DNA of 5,494 nt from the NCBI GenBank assembly GCA_045538465.1, contig JAZSRK010000152.1:1-5494 (forward strand), read 5' to 3'. The notes below the pieces were generated by a model. That model made no database searches. It was not told the DNA's origin and saw nothing but the letters and a program-made list of their open reading frames with translations. The stretch is from Limiplasma sp045538465 (GTDB taxonomy: Bacteria > Bacillota > Clostridia > Christensenellales > Aristaeellaceae). This document shows positions 5,246 to 5,494 of this stretch, one piece after another. The translations under genes and the position numbers were made by a program. The first letter of the stretch is position 1. Each line of letters begins with the position of its first letter.

Positions 5246-5297
5246 GGCTCCTTCCCTCTTAAGGGAGGGAGCTGTCAGCGAAGCTGACTGAGGGTGC
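5246..5297 (-). repeat. Two-hairpin intergenic repeat, inverted copy
   Basis: On the plus strand GCTCCTTCCCT / AGGGAGGGAGC (5247-5257 with 5262-5272, one G-T pair, loop CTTA) is followed by GTCAGC / GCTGAC (5274-5279 with 5283-5288), ending in TGAGGGTGC. This is the reverse complement layout of the copy at 527-574. The inner part of the larger stem is different in sequence but still fully paired. Confidence 0.85.
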
Positions 5298-5413
5298 TTG
5301 AAGTAGCGAGGGATGACCCAGCTGCTTTTCCGTACCTAACTTGCATTTACCTAAGCAATAATACCCGTAACAGGGATGCCAAAAGTATCTGTGCAATTTA
5401 CCGTTGCTTTTAG
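5298..5413. other. Short non-repetitive segment between two facing repeats
   Basis: About 116 bases, richer in A+T than the surroundings, lie between an inverted and a direct copy of the two-hairpin repeat. I see no gene, promoter of good quality or stable hairpin in it. Confidence 0.5.
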
Positions 5414-5462
5414 CACCCTCAGTCGCCTAACGGCGACAGCTCCCTCGCTTTGTGAAGGAGCC
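5414..5462 (+). repeat. Two-hairpin intergenic repeat, variant copy
   Basis: CACCCTCA is followed by GTCGCC / GGCGAC (5422-5427 with 5432-5437, loop TAAC) and a second stem GCTCC / GGAGC (5439-5443 with 5457-5461) extended by TCGC / GTGA. The first stem differs from the GTCAGC / GCTGAC of other copies on both arms together, so pairing is kept. Confidence 0.85.
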
Positions 5463-5494
5463 CAGGTGGCTGAGAAACCTACAAACAGCCCCCC

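Overview
The window looks like chromosomal DNA from a low-to-moderate GC Firmicute of the gut Oscillospiraceae/Ruminococcaceae type, most likely Faecalibacterium or a close relative. This is inferred from Gram-positive promoters and strong AGGAGG-type ribosome binding sites. It also rests on the dense paired-hairpin intergenic repeats (core CTCAGTC...GACAGCTC...GAGCC), which I associate with Faecalibacterium genomes. No marker gene fixes the species.

Layout. Positions 1-1050 carry no gene that I can support. They are packed with structured repeats: a two-hairpin family, a ~140 bp foldback, a perfect 26 bp palindrome, and three tandem composite units. The stretch ends in a rho-independent terminator for the gene block to its right, plus a weaker candidate on the opposite strand. 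A minus-strand operon follows: a signal-peptide-bearing acidic protein of unknown function (2005-3309), then a GtrB/DPM1-like membrane family 2 glycosyltransferase (1051-1974) 30 bp downstream. A 270 bp divergent intergenic region (3310-3579) holds a promoter on each strand and a cluster of inverted and direct repeats that looks like a regulator binding region. The plus strand then encodes a 523-residue FAD-dependent oxidoreductase resembling UDP-galactopyranose mutase (3580-5151), closed by a strong terminator. The last ~285 bp hold two more copies of the two-hairpin repeat, facing each other around ~116 bp of apparently unique AT-richer DNA.

How the genes may work together. The glycosyltransferase probably moves a sugar onto a polyprenyl phosphate at the inner face of the membrane. 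The FAD enzyme has the dinucleotide-binding fold and several UDP-galactopyranose mutase-like motifs, so it may act on a nucleotide sugar or related glycan precursor. The secreted protein would act outside the membrane. A shared role in a cell-surface glycan is plausible from the neighbourhood but is inference. No GtrA-type flippase or other pathway gene lies in the window.

The most noteworthy signal is the repeat family. At least six full or partial copies keep the same two-hairpin architecture while stem sequences change in a paired fashion, which suggests that the folded form matters.
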